Shown: positions 45,931 through 59,436, numbered from the stretch's first letter. The stretch is 64,000 bases of DNA from Riptortus pedestris (GCA_019009955.1 CM032231.1:40376001-40440000), one strand, 5' to 3'. The notes: a model not told the origin generated them from the letters alone. A program made the numbers and translations.

Positions 45931-48900
45931 ATCTATGAGTAAAATATTATAGCGGATACCTTCAATTGGTTTAAAAGAAGAATGATTTTGTCTAGCGTAC
46001 AAGAAATACATCCCATTGCAGTGTGGTTTGTTTTTCCAAGAAGAGTTAATACTGTACTTCTTAGTAATTCCTTATCCACTTCAACAGTTAATAAGATTAA
46101 GTAAACAGATTACGGATTACATGGGACTGGTTGTGTTACTACAATAGGATCAGCTGACTGGTTTCAGAATAGTGAAGTACATTTCGGTAAACCAGAAAGA
46201 CGTGGGCTATAAGCGATAACTCGCCACAGCTGTTTGCGGTTTCAATAGGTTACTTGAAAGCTTTCCCTAGCAGTTACTGGAAAGCGGGTAACATGCTTTC
46301 TTTGTATTCGATTCCTTTCGTTGTAATGTCAGGAGTTTCGTGAAAAGGCTAAATAACGTTGTCCAAGCTTTCTTCGTATATTCACTCGTAATGAAAAATC
46401 CTTTTCTCTCCAGGAACACATCGTTTATCAAGAATCAGGTGAGTTTCAGTAATAAGTAAGATCAAAATTCCATGCTCACATCTCGCAAGAGAGTCTTGCC
46501 AATATGTGTAATTTCTTATTTTATGTGAGTGATAGATTCACAATTGGAAGATGTTTATTTTTCATTAGGAATAGGATTATTGCAGAGGCCAGATGCATTT
46601 ATCCCTTGGAGAAAACTCATGGGTACATGTTCCTCTCATAGAATGTTGAAGCTTGTGGTATTGAAAACGTTGTTGAATGGCAGCGAGGCATGAGCTATGA
46701 AAACAAAAATTGAAAAGAACTGCTGTCTGAAATACAGGAGCTTTAAAAAATAATTGCAGAGGCTCTTAGAAGACGCGTCAGAAGCAACACGAAGCAAATG
46801 CTGCTGTATTATGAACCCTACTTACTGCAGTGAATATAATCATATCGAAAAAAAATGGACAATTTAGACTTCGCAGGAGTATCTTGTATACTAACCAATA
46901 AGAATAAAGGAAGAGACGTAGTAGTAGGTGGTTTGCTGATTTGCAATTGAATTGCGAAAATGGTGCATCAGCAGCTGAAAAAAACTTCACCCGGGACTAG
47001 TAGGATCTGGGCTTAATGCAGAGCTATATGATACTCAGAACCAAGAAATTGTGTACAGTTTAGGTAAATTATAGAAATATATTTTAGATAAATAAAATAG
47101 TGAGTTCTTGTTTTTGGAAAATAATGATATAAATCCCTATGCATATAATAAAAAAAATATGGTTTACAATGACTCTTAAACTTTGTATCATATTTTTATT
47201 GCAAATAATTATATACCATATTAATATAACTACCTACTAAACGTATTTATATTACTGATAAGTCAGATTCAGTTTAATTTATCCAGGAATCGTTTTGTTG
47301 AGTCAAAATATGAATCATATATCATAAGTAATTGCAACTATTAGTAACTGCGTTTCTAAGCAAGAATTTGGATGATTAATTAGTTGGTAAATAAATGATG
47401 AACGTAAATCAATATAATAGTATTTCATTTTCGAGTTTAACTCACATCTACTTTGATATTACAGCAGCTAAATATATCATGACCCTTAGAAGTGACGACT
47501 TGCGTGAAAACGAAAAATAGCGTGATATTTTCTCGATTCCTGTTGTTCGTTCGTTGACTATGAATTGAGCTCAATTACCACAACTAAATGAGATGCTTTC
47601 CCAGAAAGCAGCGAATCAATAATAACAGCTGTGGCTAATTCAATAAGGAACACATTATGTGTTTGCTTATTTATATATTTATAATGGGAGGGTGTAATGA
47701 AATTGACATTGCATTACATAAACCCCTTATAAATGACCATATATTTTATATTATGATTATTCTCAGCACAGAGCACATTAAGATTAATATGTATGAATGC
47801 TTAAATGTATTGTTTTTACCTTTAAATAAAAATTATATCCAATGTGGAGTGAAGTCACCATGTGTTCTAGCATTTTCATAGATAACGCCGATGGATTTTG
47901 ATAATAACATTCACAGCTCTTAACGTCGGTACACTAAGTAATAATACGGATGAATTTCGATAATTAATTCCCGTTAAAAGCACTTTTTGAGCGTATTTCG
48001 ATCGGCAGTTCAAAGTTCACTCCCGGATTAGCCCTAACATTAACATCAGTTATATTCGGCATTCTCTGGAAGGGAGACCCTTGTTGGTGACACCTTGCTA
48101 ATCCTTTTGCCAGATCCGGCCTGCCTGACCAGTCTACTACCTCTCACGGCTAAGTCAGCACTTCCTTTAAACAGCTAAGTGTTTCAATTGAAATATAGTC
48201 TAAGTATAATTAAGTGTCCCCCATTATATTTTCAAAGGTGCCTCTTCATTTTAATTATTAATAATTATTATTGGAGAATATTTTAATTATAAATAAATTT
48301 ATATATTTGAATTTTGACTTGTGTCGATTGTTGGTGGCCCTTCCTAAATTCTTGTTAGTGGTTCGGTTGTGGGACTTTTTATATATTACAGGTTCCACTT
48401 CTTATCACCGCAGCCTGATCGCAACAAGGGCGAAAATAACCAAAATGCCTTCCTTAACCTGTATCTTGTTTGTGCTGGGTAAAAAAGTTCATTGCAAGAG
48501 TATAGTAGTAAAACAAAACGAATGATTCCAAATTTTTAGTCATACTGATGTTTTCTTAATTTCATGCATATTATTGTGCATATAAAGGTTCAATCATGTT
48601 CAAAAAAAACCTAAAATATCCTCGGTATCAGTAAAACAAAGTAGCTAATTATTTATATATTGACTGAGTTTAAGATTGATACACCTTCATCTGCTCATAG
48701 GATTTAAAAGATTGAATTATTGACTCCAGCAAGAACTAATATCGAAACGTAAAAATAAAAATGTATAGACGATTTTGGCCTTAGAATTAACTCGGAATGC
48801 GTGAAAGATATCCCCTCAAGATTTGCTTCAGTGTTCTATGCCACCATAATTTATGTGGATCATTACGAATTCACTGAGTACATTGGTGCATTATCTGGAA

Positions 48901-49396
48901 TTAGTTAATTTTTTTCTAATAATTTTCTGTTTGTGTTTACGGGATGGACACAAAGAAAGTAGGTTACCTTTTTAAGGCAAGTCAGAAACAGATAAAACCT
49001 ACCTGTCGTTAAGAACTCATAAGAAGACTTAATCTAAAAAAAACAGGTAAACTTTCTGTGAATTTAGATGGAAAATATTATTTTTCTTATCATTTTTGAT
49101 TACAGAGATAAAGAAATATTTCGTCCAGTAAACAATAGAGACCACAATTCCAGTAATTATCTTTTTATTGTTGTGTGATTAATTTCTTATATCCCATATT
49201 GATGGTTTAAAACAATTTAATGATGGCATGAAAGGTATACGGCCTATAAAATTATAAGTTCAGAAACACATGATTCACCATATTTGATCTTCTGCCAATA
49301 ACATTAATAACATTCAATATAATCAAGGCAGCTGGATTCGCCGTCTCCTGACCTCTTCATTGCTTGGGAAGATGCCAAAACCCCAGCAAATGTCAG
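45931..49396. other. 3.5-kb AT-rich stretch, nothing recognised
   Basis: Several short open frames (46778-46990 minus, 47657-47881, 48271-48525) with no motifs. No member of families H or T. This is the longest repeat-poor interval besides the window end. Confidence 0.5.
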
Positions 49397-49535
49397 TTTT
49401 AGCAGATTTCCCTTAAGGGAAATCAGCTATTGAGGTTGTACTCATGACGCGATTTTCGAAATTTTTCTTCAAATGTCCATCGATCCTACCCAGGAGATGA
49501 CGAAAATGAGGTCCGTTCAAAACTGTATATATATA

Positions 49536-49568
<33 letters not shown>

Positions 49569-50412
49569 ATCTATCTATCTATATATTTGTCTGTTACCGC
49601 TCTAGCGGTCGCAATTTTTGTTTAATCGTTACCAAACTCGATATTTAGTCGTTTTATGTAAAAAGAAAGATCAAGTTCGTTAACCGCTGAAATCGGGCCA
49701 GGGGGAGGGGGGGTTTAGAGGGGAGGATTTTTGAAATTTCGAAATATCTCCGTTACCATAGGTCGGATCGAAAAATTGTATATAACCGATCTTATTGCAA
49801 ATTAAATTTACTATAAATATTGTTATATACGTTTATTCTCTATTTTGAATATTAACCGAGATATTTGCATTTTTCACTTTTCAGCAAACCGCCACTTCTA
49901 CTCATGTTACGTAAACAATACTCTGCTACATAATAAATCACATTATTGGAAGTTTAAATACCAAAAATTGTATTCAAGAGACCTTTATTATACGAGATAC
50001 ATGCAAATATGCCGTGCTGACTCCCCCCCCCCCATCTTAAAGTTTTGGACTACTAAAATTTTATTGATTGAGATAACAATTATTCAGACTCATTATTAAT
50101 TACAGTACTAGATATAGTAAATAGTTCTCAATAAAATAATGTGTTATATTTTGATATATTTCAGTAATTGTTTTTCTTTCCGGTGTGAGGCAGAGGTTAG
50201 GTTAGAAATGTAAACAATCGGGTCGGCCCCCGTTTGTTTACATTTCTAACCTAACGCTTCCTGTCGGCAGGTTATTGAAATTGGTTGAAACATTTCTTAT
50301 TTCCGTATGTATTTATTCACGATGTTGTTGTGTTAGCAGTATGTATATTTATCTATTACTAAACATCACGTGGGAAATCTGCTTAGTTTACGCAGCCCCT
50401 GCGTGACGGACT
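49397..50412 (+). mobile_element. Family H copy 20 (type C), complete
   Basis: TTTTAGCAGATTTCCCTTAAGGG start, with the 20-bp palindrome intact at about 49405-49424. A compound (TA)n/(ATCT)n tract at 49525-49587, B-like block, C-run at 50024-50033, C block (CAGTACTAGATATAGTAAAT, CAGTAATTGTTTTTCTTTCC), a 22-bp inverted repeat at 50196-50255 and the 3' end CAGCCCCTGCGTGACGGACT at about 50393-50412. It is the best reference for type C. Confidence 0.92.
50196..50255. repeat. 22-bp perfect inverted repeat inside H copy 20
   Basis: GTTAGGTTAGAAATGTAAAC plus AA at 50196-50217 is perfectly complementary to 50234-50255, with a 16-bp GC-rich spacer. Other type C copies have only partial traces near this position. 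It is an additional hairpin or a small inserted inverted repeat. Confidence 0.9.
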
Positions 50413-51530
50413 TTTTTTTTTCAAGAAAAGCTATGCTATTGAAAAAATCTGTAGGTAATTATAGTGCTAAAGAGCTCCCACTTAAGATCTGATGTTTTAT
50501 TGGCGTTACATGCATTTAAAAATATTTAAAACTGACATTTCTTTAGTCTGATATAATATTAAAATTTATTGCATAACAAATAGGAGATAAAGCGGGTTAT
50601 ATGTTTTATACTAAGATTTGACAATCTGATTGGTGATTATGCTCAGATACCTTCATTCCTTTTACATAAATTACAGACGCCATTGTTATTAATTTAACGT
50701 TCATTTATGCAACTATGATTAATATGAACCAATTATATACTCGTTAACACTTTTTTTCAAGTCCTGATGATTTATTTTTTTCTGTAAGCTCGTCACTAAA
50801 TAAACTATCAAGAGGAATTAGATTCTAAATCTATGACTCGAAGCTACCCAGAGCCATTATGGCCAACCATAACGCGCTTGACTTTTTTTCTTTGAAATTT
50901 TTTATTATTTTTTTTTGGTGCGACAATGTCATCTAAGGAGAAACATATTTAACATAACCATTTTAGGCTTTTTATTGGAGATACCAAGAAATAGTTACCA
51001 GTAGCCTAAGTTTATATTCTGTTCATTCAGTACTTAATTTTTCATTTCTGAGGACTGCATAATTTCATTATCCAACTCTTTCTTCATACCAAGCTTCACA
51101 AATATACAATGTTCATGTAAATATAATAAGAAAAGAAGCAAATGAAGTACTGCGAAATTACGTCATATGCACATCCATTTTTGGGCTATAATTGGATCGG
51201 ATCTTAGATATTTTCACCTGGGGAGAACAAATAAAAATTCTCTAAGCTATAAATAAATGAAATTCTCTAAAAACTAAATAAATATAAAATGAAAATTAAA
51301 TAAAATATACAGTGCGTTATATAGAAAATATCAGAATCCTTAAAAAAAAAAAACGTTGGACATCCGCACGTTCCAGTTTTTTTCACTTTGAAAGGCGTTT
51401 TCGGCGAGTGTTTCAACATCAATTGTTGAATGTTCTCAGTGCGCACTAGACGCCAACTGCAAGATTCTTTGGAAGAGCTGTTTCCAGTGCATGGTTGTTA
51501 CAACTGAACCAACCAAAAATAAAGTCCGTC
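50413..51530. other. Non-coding stretch, nothing recognised
   Basis: AT-rich with T- and A-runs; no frame or repeat identified. Confidence 0.5.
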
Positions 51531-51928
51531 ATGCAGGAGTTGCGTAAACTAAGCTGATATCCCACGTAAAGTTATACAATTGAGAAATCTCCATTTGAAT
51601 GCCGAACAGTTACGGAAACGGCCGAACTAGTTTTCCGCGGAAATGAATAAAAATGCAAATATTTCGGTTAATATTCAAGATAGACAATAAATATATATAT
51701 CAATATCTATAGTTAATTTAATTTACAATAAGATTGGTTCTATACAATGTTTCGATCCGACGTACAGTAACGGAGATATTTCGAAATTCCCCCCCCATCT
51801 AAACCCCCCTCCCACTGGTCCGATTTCAGCCGTTAAAAAGAACTTGATCTTCCTTTTTACATAAAACGATTAAATACCGAGTTTGGTGACGATTAAACAT
51901 AAATTGCGACCGTTAGAGTGTTGACAGG

Positions 51929-51963
<35 letters not shown>

Positions 51964-52729
51964 TTACTAAGGTACCCGGCTTCGCCCGGGAATTCATTTG
52001 AGCTTGAATGAAGATGGTATTTTTTAGGCAAGTCTTTACTTTCCACAATATTTTGACATTTCCCCGTCACAGTCTTTAGGGTTCATACACGTCGTTGCTG
52101 TGGATTTGTTCGTAATAAGATTCTTTGTTACTTAAGACTTCCCTCTCCTCAATATTTTTTATATTTCCTGTCTCCTGTGCATGTCGTTTTGTATTTATAA
52201 CGTATTGAACAATATAATTCATAATCGTAGAAAGTATTCTATCTTCCAAAGCTTGTATGAATAAAAGTTCATTTCCCTTGATGCGGTGCAAAGCTTAATG
52301 GTGACAGCTGTTGTAGGTAAGTCATAACCGCTATTAAAAATACTCTTTTGTAATTCTCGATTGAAAACTATATATTTATATTGGTATTTAGTAAAGTAGA
52401 TCATACATTAACGGAGCAGAGTTAATAAATACCAGAAATAACTGGGTGCACATCCCCAGCGTTCATCCTTTTAAATTATTTATTTATGATTATTAAACAA
52501 ATTCACATTCCTGAGAATAACACTACATTGCTAAAAGTGTAAACATCAATTATCATGTAAACATAGACCAATATGAGGTCGGCAGGGAGGGGGCAGAACT
52601 GATAGTTTTAAAGGACCTCATTTCGTCATCTCCTGGGTAGGATCGATGGACATTTGAAGACATTTTTTGAAAATCACTTATAAGTACGACTTCCAATAGC
52701 AGATTTCCCATTAGGGAAATCTGATAAAA
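51531..52729 (-). mobile_element. Family H copy 21 (type A, minus), split by family T in its TA tract
   Basis: AAAGTCCGTCATGCAGGAGT at 51531 (hairpin altered), type A block (GGCCGAACTAGTTTTCCGCG), C-run at 51789-51796, (TA)n at 51932-51962, then family T to about 52600. H resumes with GATAGTTTTAAAGGACCTCA (52601) and ends TTTCCCATTAGGGAAATCTG at about 52723. The TA tract on the far side of T is missing. Confidence 0.85.
51963..52600 (+). mobile_element. Family T copy 4 (5' part), inside an H TA tract
   Basis: CTTACTAAGGTACCCGGCTT and CGCCCGGGAATTCATTTGAG match the T 5' end at 23500. The rest diverges from copy 2 and lacks the ACAAAC tail, so the 3' limit at about 52600 is set by the return of H sequence. 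A minus-strand frame (52076-52291) inside has no motif. Confidence 0.65.
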
Positions 52730-53557
52730 TCTATAAGTATTATTATAAATTTAACTTTCTTATTATGAATTTTGTTTACTTTACAATTCTTAAATAATAA
52801 AATATGTATTATTTATACAAAACGTATTCATTTATGGAAGTAGGCATTTATTTATTTCAGGAAATATGGATTCGACCGCAGAAGCCAAAGAATTGAGGTT
52901 TATTCAACAAAAATACGCAATACAATGTCCTCAATTTAGCACTATCATAGCTGAGTCCAAAACTGTCATGCAAATCGACTAATGACAACAGGTTTGTACA
53001 CGAAGGAAGTCATAATGGGGGAATTCTTTGTTAAAAATGTGGCCTGCTGTCCAGCTGGATAGGAGAGCTATCGCGGAGTGGTATCATCATCAATAGTTGA
53101 TAAAGCGTTATCCCTCTTGGTACAACATGTCGGGTCTCCCCCGGGAACCCTGAAAAAGGCAGAGCTATTTTTCAGGGCGATAAGGCTTGAGTGGAGGGAT
53201 GTATGGCGGCCACTCTTCCAGCCACCTCCTGGGGGGAGGCGTTTCTTACCCCTAAAATACCATTATCTCTCCTTTTATCTACCCCAAGCATTTCTCACTC
53301 CTTTCCTTTCATTTGTTTCCCCCGAAGGAGAAGTATACATTAGAATAAGCGATGGATCGTTGTGATCCTGTCCTTGACTCAAGGCAAATTTGGTTTATCA
53401 GGAGATCATTTTGACTCCCAAGAGAAGATTTTTGGTCAATGGGCAAACCAGTTTCTCAATTTTTAAAGCTTCCCTAGTACAGGTCAAGGATAAGCTTTCG
53501 TTTTCATTAAATTCCTTTTGAACAAATCACTTTTATTATATATATATAGTGTTGTTG
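52730..53557. other. Spacer with an unexplained GC-richer patch
   Basis: 53040-53250 is noticeably less AT-rich, and a 95-codon frame (53078-53365) crosses it (PPGTLKKAELFFRAIRLEWR). I do not recognise it; it may be an old coding relic. Confidence 0.35.
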
Positions 53558-53722
53558 TTTTAGCAGATTTCCCTTGAGGGAAATCAGCTATTGAGGTCGT
53601 ACTCATGACGCGATTTTCAAAAATTTTCTTCAAACGTCCATCGACCCTACCCAGGATATGATGAAACTGAGGTCCGTTCAAAACGATATACATATATCTA
53701 TCTATCTATCTATCTATCTATA

Positions 53723-53803
<81 letters not shown>

Positions 53804-54232
53804 GTTAACACTCTAGTGGTCGCAATTTTTGTTTAATCATCACCAAACTCGGTATTTATTCGCTTTATGTAAAATAAAAGATCAAGTTCGTTAACGGCTG
53901 AAATCGGACCAGTGGGGGGGGGGGTTAAGAGAGGAGTTTTCGAAAATTCGAAATTTCTCCGTTACTATACGTCGATCAAAAAATTGTACAGAACCAATCT
54001 TATTGCAAATTTTATTTACTATAAATATTGTTATATCCATTTATTCTCGATCTTCTATATTAACCGAGATATTTGTATTTTTATTAAATGTAACGGGCGA
54101 GCTATGGTACCCACCGAAAGCTAGTTCGGCCGTTTCCGTAACTGATCGGCACTCGTATGGAGATTTCTCTATTGTATAACTTTACGTGGGATATTTGCTT
54201 AGTTTACGGAGCCCCTGTGTGACGGACTTTTA
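53558..54232 (+). mobile_element. Family H copy 22 (type A) with long TA tract
   Basis: TTTTAGCAGATTTCCCTTGA start, (TATC)n then (TA)n at 53691-53800, the longest tract in any copy, TCTGTTAACACTCTAGTGGT, G-run, then type A to AGCCCCTGTGTGACGGACTT (hairpin stem changed at two bases). Confidence 0.88.
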
Positions 54233-54539
54233 TTTTGGAGTTTTGGTCAGTGTTGGTGAAAAATCTTAGTTCATTCCAATATTTCAAGAATATTTATTTT
54301 CTCTTCTTCGGGGCTAAAAACTACAGGTACTACTTTACATATATATTGCACATTGTTATTAGAGTGTAACAGATAGTGTTTGTGTTAATTCTACTTACCA
54401 AGACTAAAGATACTTAAAAACTATTGTACATGACTGTTGTACCTGTTTACATTAGGAGTACTAAGTATAACCTCCCCAAGTCTGTTATAATTAGTTTGGT
54501 CACAGCCGTATGTCTTTGTTTCACTATAGCTTATTTTCT
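54233..54539. other. Spacer, nothing recognised
   Basis: AT-rich, no frame or repeat. Confidence 0.5.
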
Positions 54540-54885
54540 TTTGTTTTTTGAACAATGTTACAACTATTGATATGCGTTATTATAATTATAGTTATATTAT
54601 TTTTTATTTATTTTATTAAATATATTTTTGTGTATTAATAAAATTTATATATTGTTACTATTTCACTATGTTACATTTGTTATTGCTATATGTTATCACA
54701 ATTATTGTTATATTATGTTAAAGCTGTGTTCATGTTGTATTAAAGTTACAATGTTATTGTTATTGAATTTTTTTATTATGCTAGAACTAATTATTGTTGT
54801 GTGTTGTTACAATTATTGCTATTCTACTATTTTACATTTGTTATTGCTGTATGTTATCACAATTACACAATATATATATATATAA
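54540..54885. repeat. Imperfect AT-rich tandem repeats
   Basis: Repeated phrases such as TTACATTTGTTATTGCT(A/G)TA with TGTTATCACAATTA (54670, 54831) and TTGTTATATTATGTTA in an imperfect tandem pattern, ending in (TA)n at about 54869-54884. The 85-codon frame across it is a by-product. Confidence 0.6.
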
Positions 54886-55624
54886 TGTTATTTATTGTTG
54901 TTTTATTACAAAACCAGTAATAAACGTCGATAATATGAGTTCTTTTGGATTGAAAAATTAAATACACACAAGTTTCACAGTTATTCACTGCACGATTTAT
55001 TTCACAATGCACAATACTCTTGGTTAATTATTACTACTCACAGTATTACACATATAGTGTCACTGTTCTTCAGATTACAAAGTCCAATAATTCACTCGCG
55101 GTCACTGAAATTCACATAAAGACGACGGCATTGCACTGTCCTTTACTTCGCGAGCTACTTGCCCACTGGGTCTTTATAACACGGCACTTAAACTGTTGGC
55201 TTTACAGACACGGGCACTGCACTGTTCTTCACGGGACACCACTTTTTTACCGCACTCCGGCACTAAAGTCGCACCCGTAGGCGCTGAACATCCCTCGAAG
55301 ACCGTTCGAGCGGTCCAAACTGAACTGATGTGTCGTCCTTTGAATATACATGTATAGAAGGGCGCATAGCCATGGAAAAGAGTCACAAAACTTCCTGGAT
55401 GGCCTTAAGTAGATATTATGACGGCCCGCGGCCCTACTTTAGAATGAGACCATCCTACATTAGATCAAACTCGCGGATCTCCATCTATCAGCTCTCTCTC
55501 TCTCTATCTGACTAATCTTTCACGCAACAATATATATATAAAGTTAGCAAAGCTATCGACGTATTGTTAATATGGACTTACATAATACATAAAGCCTACA
55601 ATGAGCATAACTTCGGGGAAACAT
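54886..55624. other. GC-richer stretch of unknown origin
   Basis: 55080-55440 is clearly less AT-rich than its surroundings. Phrases such as GGCACTGCACTGTTCTTCAC and ATTGCACTGTCCTTTACTTC are internally similar, which suggests an old repeat or a transposon end. No motif in the short frames on either strand. Confidence 0.4.
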
Positions 55625-55870
55625 CTAACAGCTCTTGACACGATTTTTTCAAACGTTCTTTAAGTTTTCATTGATCCCATCTGGTAGAAGATTAAAATCA
55701 CCCGTTAAATATTAATGTATTGATGACCTAGTGGCTGGAATTTGAATGTTATCAGTACCAAACGTGATATTTAAACGTTCCATAAAAACCAAAGATAATT
55801 TTCTTTATTCACTAGAAGAAGAGGTTTAAATAACAGGATTTGTAAAACTGTAAATATCTCCGATATATAA
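55625..55870 (+). mobile_element. Family H copy 23, strongly decayed
   Basis: TTGACACGATTTTTTCAAAC, TCATTGATCCCATCTGGTAG, GTACCAAACGTGATATTTAA and GTAAATATCTCCGATATATA follow the plus-strand H order without ends or microsatellite. Confidence 0.6.
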
Positions 55871-55906
55871 ACAATATTGAATTATGTATTATGGTGTTTG
55901 TACACG

Positions 55907-55962
<56 letters not shown>
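55907..55962. repeat. (CA)n(TA)n microsatellite
   Basis: CA dinucleotides to about 55950, followed by TA to 55962. Confidence 0.97.
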
Positions 55963-55963
<1 letters not shown>

Positions 55964-56687
55964 TGTAAGGACTTGGGCTATCGGAATTTTTTTTGTTCTG
56001 CAAATTTTCAACGGAAATGATTCCATCTTCGCCAGGCAATAAATTTATTGATGTCCTCACAAAGACGATACTTCCCAGCGATGCAGCTTCAAAAATAGAA
56101 TATATATATTCAAGTTTGAAGCTCCAAATCAATTAATCATAGGTTTTCCGAACTATTGTAATTGAGCTAATAAATGGTGAATAATGTATATCCATTAGAA
56201 CTAAGAATGATTTATACAATAATTTCAAAGCAATACGTAAATGCAAAAATAAAGTGAAATAACAGGGTAGAAAGCAAAGTCGAGATTGCCTCTGTTATTT
56301 TCCACTTCATTGAAATGTTATACATTCTATCTTCCTCCAATAAATAACCAATTATTTCTTTTCAATTTCTGTTCTATATAGTTTATTGAAATTCATACAT
56401 AAATGTATATTTTCACCCTTTCAGTGAAAGCTTATCCATTCAATTTTATAACCACTACCTTTCAAAAGGTTTAAAATAATATAGCATTTCATGGAATCTC
56501 TGTTTTTATGATACACGTATTTTTTGCAGTGGCTCTTTATTTAAGGAAGAAATTATTTGAATGAAAATTGTATTGCCACCTGTGACTAAAGAATCAACAA
56601 CCTGTAGATAATTTGTAGCCATATGTTCATAAAGTGTGCATGCATAAAGGACATTTAATAATATGTTCATTGGTTATTATTTATTTA
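55963..56687. other. Non-coding stretch, nothing recognised
   Basis: AT-rich; no frame or repeat identified. Confidence 0.5.
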
Positions 56688-57260
56688 TTTTATTTATTGC
56701 TTAGAAGGATTTTCCTTATAGCAAGGAGTTGGCCTTATATAATGAGGCTAGTTTTTCTATGGTAGTAACTAATATATAAACATATTTTTACAAACTACAA
56801 TTGAGTATAACTGACAAGAATTTACTAATAGATAGGTATAACAGTACTAAATAAACAAAAAAAACAATTAAGAGAAGAAGAGAAATTTAATTTGAAACTA
56901 CTTCTTAAATATTTAAAAATTTTAATATATACTTCTCTAGTTGCATTATTTAGAATATTATGAAGTTGTGAATTATCAGCTGGCTGTTTGATGAATGGTA
57001 AATACTGTTCTCTGAAAGGGGGGGGCAAATAGGGCAATGAAGCATTATATGATAAATGTCCTCATTCATATTTAAGTTACACAATGTGCAAATTTCTTTT
57101 GGATTAATATTATTGAATACATTTTTCATTGAAAACTTTATCCAATAGTTGCGGACGTTCTTAGCTGTGCAATGGTTTTTACAATTTGGAATGGCAAACC
57201 TAATGTTAGAAATTCCTGAGGTGAACCGGTGGTTGTGGAAATTGACTTTTGTAGCGGACT
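56688..57260 (-). pseudogene. LINE 3' fragment with ORF2 C-terminal zinc-finger-like region
   Basis: Read on the minus strand from about 57255: VNFHNHRFTSGISNIRF, then CTAKNVRNYWIKFSMKN, then ICTLCNLNMNEDIYHIMLHC. The last part has a C-x2-C-x9-H-x4-C arrangement typical of the C-terminus of non-LTR retrotransposon ORF2. The frame then passes a C-run (57018-57025 as G on the + strand), which may hide a frameshift, into PPFREQYLPFIKQ and ends at about 56825. The A/T-rich TTATTTATTTTATTTATT at 56684-56701 looks like its 3' tail. No RT catalytic motifs are present. Confidence 0.75.
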
Positions 57261-58030
57261 ATAATTTGAAATTTGGAGTTTTTCAAAGTCTATAGAATTG
57301 TTTATTTACAATGAAAGTAATATATGATTTGCGGCTGCCATTCTTATATCGGCAATTAAGAATTATTGAAAAAGGATTTCATATAAATTTGTATTTATTT
57401 AAAATCCAGACTTTAGCTTCCATTTTTATCGGTTGTCATTAAAAGGTATTATTTATTTACTATTGTATTCCAGTGATGTGAATTAGGTACTTGATATGTG
57501 TAGCCATCGATTTTATGATGTACATGTTTACAACTATCTAAACCCTATTGCGAGTCAAAGCAGGACTAATGTGATTCAATTAGTGAGCATGTACAGCATA
57601 TGTCCTACAGCTCATGAGCTAATGTTTGGCTACAATTATTGATATAATACATTTATAATTAAGTTGACTAATTGGTAATTCTAAATCGACCTTTTAGAAT
57701 GGACACAAAGGCAATCCCTTATACTGTAATTAATAGTAAATAGTTTATAATGCATTTACCGTTAAAGGTTTAATAACTATGGGTCAAATAGGATTTGGTT
57801 GGGTTTTACAAAATGGATATATGAAAGGAACATGGCGAAGTTCGGTAGGTGGTGCGAATGAAGACTAACAAACTTTTCATGAATTTCATCAAAATTAATT
57901 TACTTAGGAGCTCTTGAACCAAAGCATTCCTCTACATAGTTTTTACGATTTTGAGTTTCGAAAAAATTCTCGCAAGAAAGCCTAGTGCATGGAACTGTAA
58001 GAAGGTAATAAAGAGAATACAAATTATTAA
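57261..58030. other. Non-coding stretch, nothing recognised
   Basis: May include more of the decayed LINE at its left edge; otherwise no frame or repeat. Confidence 0.45.
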
Positions 58031-58714
58031 AAAAGGCCGTCACCTAGGGGCTACGTAAACTAAACAGATTTCCCTCATGATGTTTATCAATACATAAATC
58101 TGCATACTGGTAACACAATAGCACCGTCAACATTAAGTGAATATATACAAACGATAATAAGAAACTTCCGGACGAGAAGCACCTCAAACGAAAACAAACA
58201 GATGTGCATATTAATTTTATTGAAAACAATTTAATATATCTAGTAGTGTAATTTATAATGGTATAATGGAGAATAATTGATATCACAATCAATCAAACTT
58301 TAGTAGTCCAAGAACCTAAGAAGGGGGGGAGGGTCACGATAACATATTTGCATTTATCTCATATAATAAAGGTCTCTTGAAAACAATTTATGGTAAGCTT
58401 CGAATAATGTGGTTTATTACAAAACAGAGTATTGTTTATGTCACACGAGTAGAAATATCTGAGTTAAAATTCAAGATAGACAATATATGTATATAACAAT
58501 ATTTATAGTATATTTAATTTCCAATAACATTGGATCTATACAATTATTTGATCCGACGTATGATAAAGGAGATATTTCGAATTTTCGAAAATCCTCTCCG
58601 CCTGGTCCGATTTCAGCCATTAACGAACATGATCTGTCTTTTTACATAAAACGTGTAAATAACGAATTTGGTTACGATCAAACAAAAATTGCGACCGCTA
58701 GAGCGTTATAAGAA

Positions 58715-58750
<36 letters not shown>

Positions 58751-58753
58751 TTT
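58031..58753 (-). mobile_element. Family H copy 24 (type C-like, minus), ends at its TA tract
   Basis: GGCCGTCACCTAGGGGCTAC at about 58035, GCATACTGGTAACACAAT shared with 36898-37592, G-run at 58323-58329, core ATCCGACGTATGATAAAGGA near 58551, GCGACCGCTAGAGCGTTATA at 58691, then (TA)n at about 58713-58750. The 5' end beyond the tract is missing. Confidence 0.8.
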
Positions 58754-58780
58754 TATTTATATTCCTTCCTGAAGTAACCT

Positions 58781-59330
58781 CTAAAAGGCTGATTGAGAGG
58801 ACACGTCCCGTACAGTAATTGCAAAAGCACATGATAAACATTTGGCACACTGCAACTTCACTTCAGTTGTACAAAGAGGCTTGTCGACGTCAACAGTTAA
58901 CTCATCTAGCTCATCAAAATTAAGTGTTAGCACAATCTTTTTCCAAGGATAGCTTAAATACATAAAAATCGATAGCAAACCGTTTTAGTTCCCTAATAGG
59001 TTCAGACCAATTAAATTTCTTTGCATTAGCTGCAGTGATTAATGAAGTCTAGGAAATATCCTTATTGATGTCGTTTAGCTCTTGTTTAAAGTTCTTGGGG
59101 TCCAAAATGGCACAGTCTTGTAATAAATTCTCATTCACTGCAAAACACGCTTCAATGCTGTTTGCAACACAATCCAAAATACTAAATTACAGACTTTTAA
59201 ACTTTTTCGTTGGAGTGACTGTATCAGATTCATCCTGGAAAAGTTCTGAAATTGAAATACCAACTTCTATGTCTAGCTTCAATGCTTTTATTAACGCATG
59301 TAGTATACGTTTCTCACTTTCTTAATAGAT
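58781..59330 (-). pseudogene. hAT-like transposase relic (probable)
   Basis: Minus-strand reading with one in-frame stop: ESEKRILHALIKALKLDIEV, then SILDCVANSIEACFAVNENL, then LQDCAILDPKNF (about 59325-59052). In a neighbouring frame follow TLNFDELDELTVDVDKPLCT and VKLQCAKCLSCAFAITVRDV (58978-58781). The pattern resembles the middle of TTF/ZMYM-type hAT transposases, but the C-terminal dimerisation block that would settle it is absent. At least one frameshift and several stops. Confidence 0.4.
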
Positions 59331-59436
59331 TATGGAAATTAATGACTTTTTAAATTTTGAGCACCCCTTATGTCCGTGAGCCCTCGGCATTTGCCAACCT
59401 GGCCAGTCTGGTGCTATATATACATTCATTTAAAGA

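Noticed and set aside
50196..50255. Insect telomere repeat (TTAGG)n from GTTAGGTTAG
   Set aside because: Only two units, and inside a hairpin of a transposable element; the GGTTAGGTTAG phrase is common by chance.
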